This document shows positions 63,065-64,000 of a stretch of 64,000 bases of DNA, piece by piece (within the stretch, counting starts at the first letter, position 1; each line of letters opens with the position of its first letter). The notes beneath the pieces were generated by a model. The model was not told where the DNA came from. It saw only the letters and a program-made list of their open reading frames with translations, and did no database searches. Source of the stretch: Lamellibrachia satsuma (lineage: Eukaryota > Annelida > Polychaeta > Sabellida > Siboglinidae); assembly GCA_033239005.1 (NCBI GenBank), contig BSQZ01000001.1, forward strand, positions 15,043,000 through 15,106,999, written 5' to 3'. The translations under genes were made by a program, and so were the position numbers.

Positions 63065-64000
63065 GTTCACCGCTGCCAATGTCACCGTTGACCGTGAGGC
63101 GTCTCGATTGAACGGTCCTTGGTCTTGGTCGCCCCCCCCCCCCCACCCCACTCGCTGTATTGTTGTTATACTAGCGACGTGTATTAATTGCGCTGTTAGG
63201 TTCCTGCACTGCTGTCTAGAGAATCCCCCATTGTGAATGTAATGTAATTATAAAATATGATGTGCCTAGTTCAGGAACATGGCAATCATAAATACATTTA
63301 TTGGATTGCCGGACGCTCACACAACTATAGTGGTGATAGTGCATGGATGGTTGTACCGAAATTATTGTAACTGTACAAGTGTAAACAAAGCAATACAATT
63401 TCCGTCTGGACTTACCATCACACGTACAACCATCACTAACACATACAACACAATATGTACATATGTATTGTGTAAAATATAAAGTGCACAAATGTCACCT
63501 AAGCATGGATGTGCCAAAATTGTGCTATAGGCCTAATGTCAAGTGTTAGTCTACAAAAACACGTGACATATAGATATTTTACACAATTATGTATAAAACC
63601 ACGTAAAGGCAGGAATTAAAATCACCCCCTCCAACGGCACGATGGAGCCCCACCAAACTAAGAATACCGTGTACCTGGATCTGTGTGTACGCTCGTGGAC
63701 TTACACACAGTTCTGTATAACTAAGTCAATACGCACAAGGTTTTTTTTTGGACAGAATCTCTCGATTTATCCATCTCGACCCAATATCTACCACGAAACC
63801 GCAATTTCCAGTTAGACAATAAATGCACCGATTTCGAAAACAAATACGCTACCGAACGTAGCTTAGATAATCTTTAGATTTAAATATGTGCATAACATGC
63901 ACCAGAATGAAGTCATTGTACCGTAAGCTTGAACAATTCTTCCACCAGGAGCAGAAACACATTCTCTCCTTGCCGCCGCGATAGGTCTTTGTCTACCTCC
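63065..64000. other. SDHD upstream region and window edge
   Basis: A poly-C run at 63134-63143 lies about 75 bp upstream of the SDHD start. At the edge, 63907-63984 holds a 25-codon plus-strand frame (MKSLYRKLEQFFHQEQ... to TAG). The same DNA on the minus strand is open from 64000 to about 63924 (EVDKDLSRRQGENVFLLLVE) with a GTACAA donor-like site after it. I cannot identify either; one may be the exon of a neighbouring gene. Confidence 0.35.

Overview
This window looks like nuclear DNA of an invertebrate-type metazoan. It is AT-rich, with spliced genes (GT-AG introns of roughly 0.1 to 5 kb), long TA and GTGC/ACGC microsatellites, and many broken non-LTR retrotransposons, hAT elements and MITE-like repeats. 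Nothing bacterial or organellar was seen. The gene set (axonemal DRC12, the bHLH factor USF3, VPS26C, PTPMT1, SDHD) is animal-type. The sequence alone does not let me name a phylum.

Layout, left to right. (1) 1-1920: a decayed RTE-type LINE (endonuclease and the start of RT). (2) 2316-4373, minus: four exons of a second, partial DRC12/CCDC153-like gene. (3) 4600-10328, plus: a complete nine-exon VPS26C (296 aa), head-to-head with the DRC12-like gene across 226 bp. (4) 13413-30930, minus: a six-exon USF3 gene (2587 aa), most of it in one 7.26-kb terminal exon; it converges on VPS26C. (5) 30931-39684: intergenic DNA with a 36-bp palindromic minisatellite, a dispersed repeat pair and two LINE remnants. 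(6) 39685-44629, minus: a complete six-exon DRC12 (197 aa) whose intron 1 carries a LINE fragment and huge TA arrays. (7) 44630-55908: transposon-rich DNA with an hAT element that has a clean 8-bp target duplication, a three-copy MITE family, and a LINE broken by at least two nested MITE-like insertions. (8) 55909-58850, plus: complete PTPMT1 (185 aa, four exons). (9) 60429-63064, minus: complete SDHD (161 aa, four exons), convergent with PTPMT1. (10) 63065-64000: upstream DNA with nothing firmly identified.

All exon models were joined by hand from splice sites, reading phase and family resemblance. For the five complete genes the summed coding length is divisible by three. PTPMT1 (cardiolipin synthesis at the mitochondrial inner membrane) and SDHD (complex II anchor) are neighbouring mitochondrial genes. 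DRC12 is axonemal, VPS26C is endosomal and USF3 is nuclear, so no operon-like logic is implied.

The most unusual structures are: a nine-copy 53-bp tandem array in a USF3 intron in which the genuine 5' splice site of the leucine-zipper exon is the terminal repeat; a 36-bp minisatellite of two palindromes per unit that is open on both strands; a duplicated DRC12 with identical internal exon sizes; a stray VPS26C exon-3 fragment; and a stray DRC12 exon-6 fragment next to an inverted repeat around a TA array.
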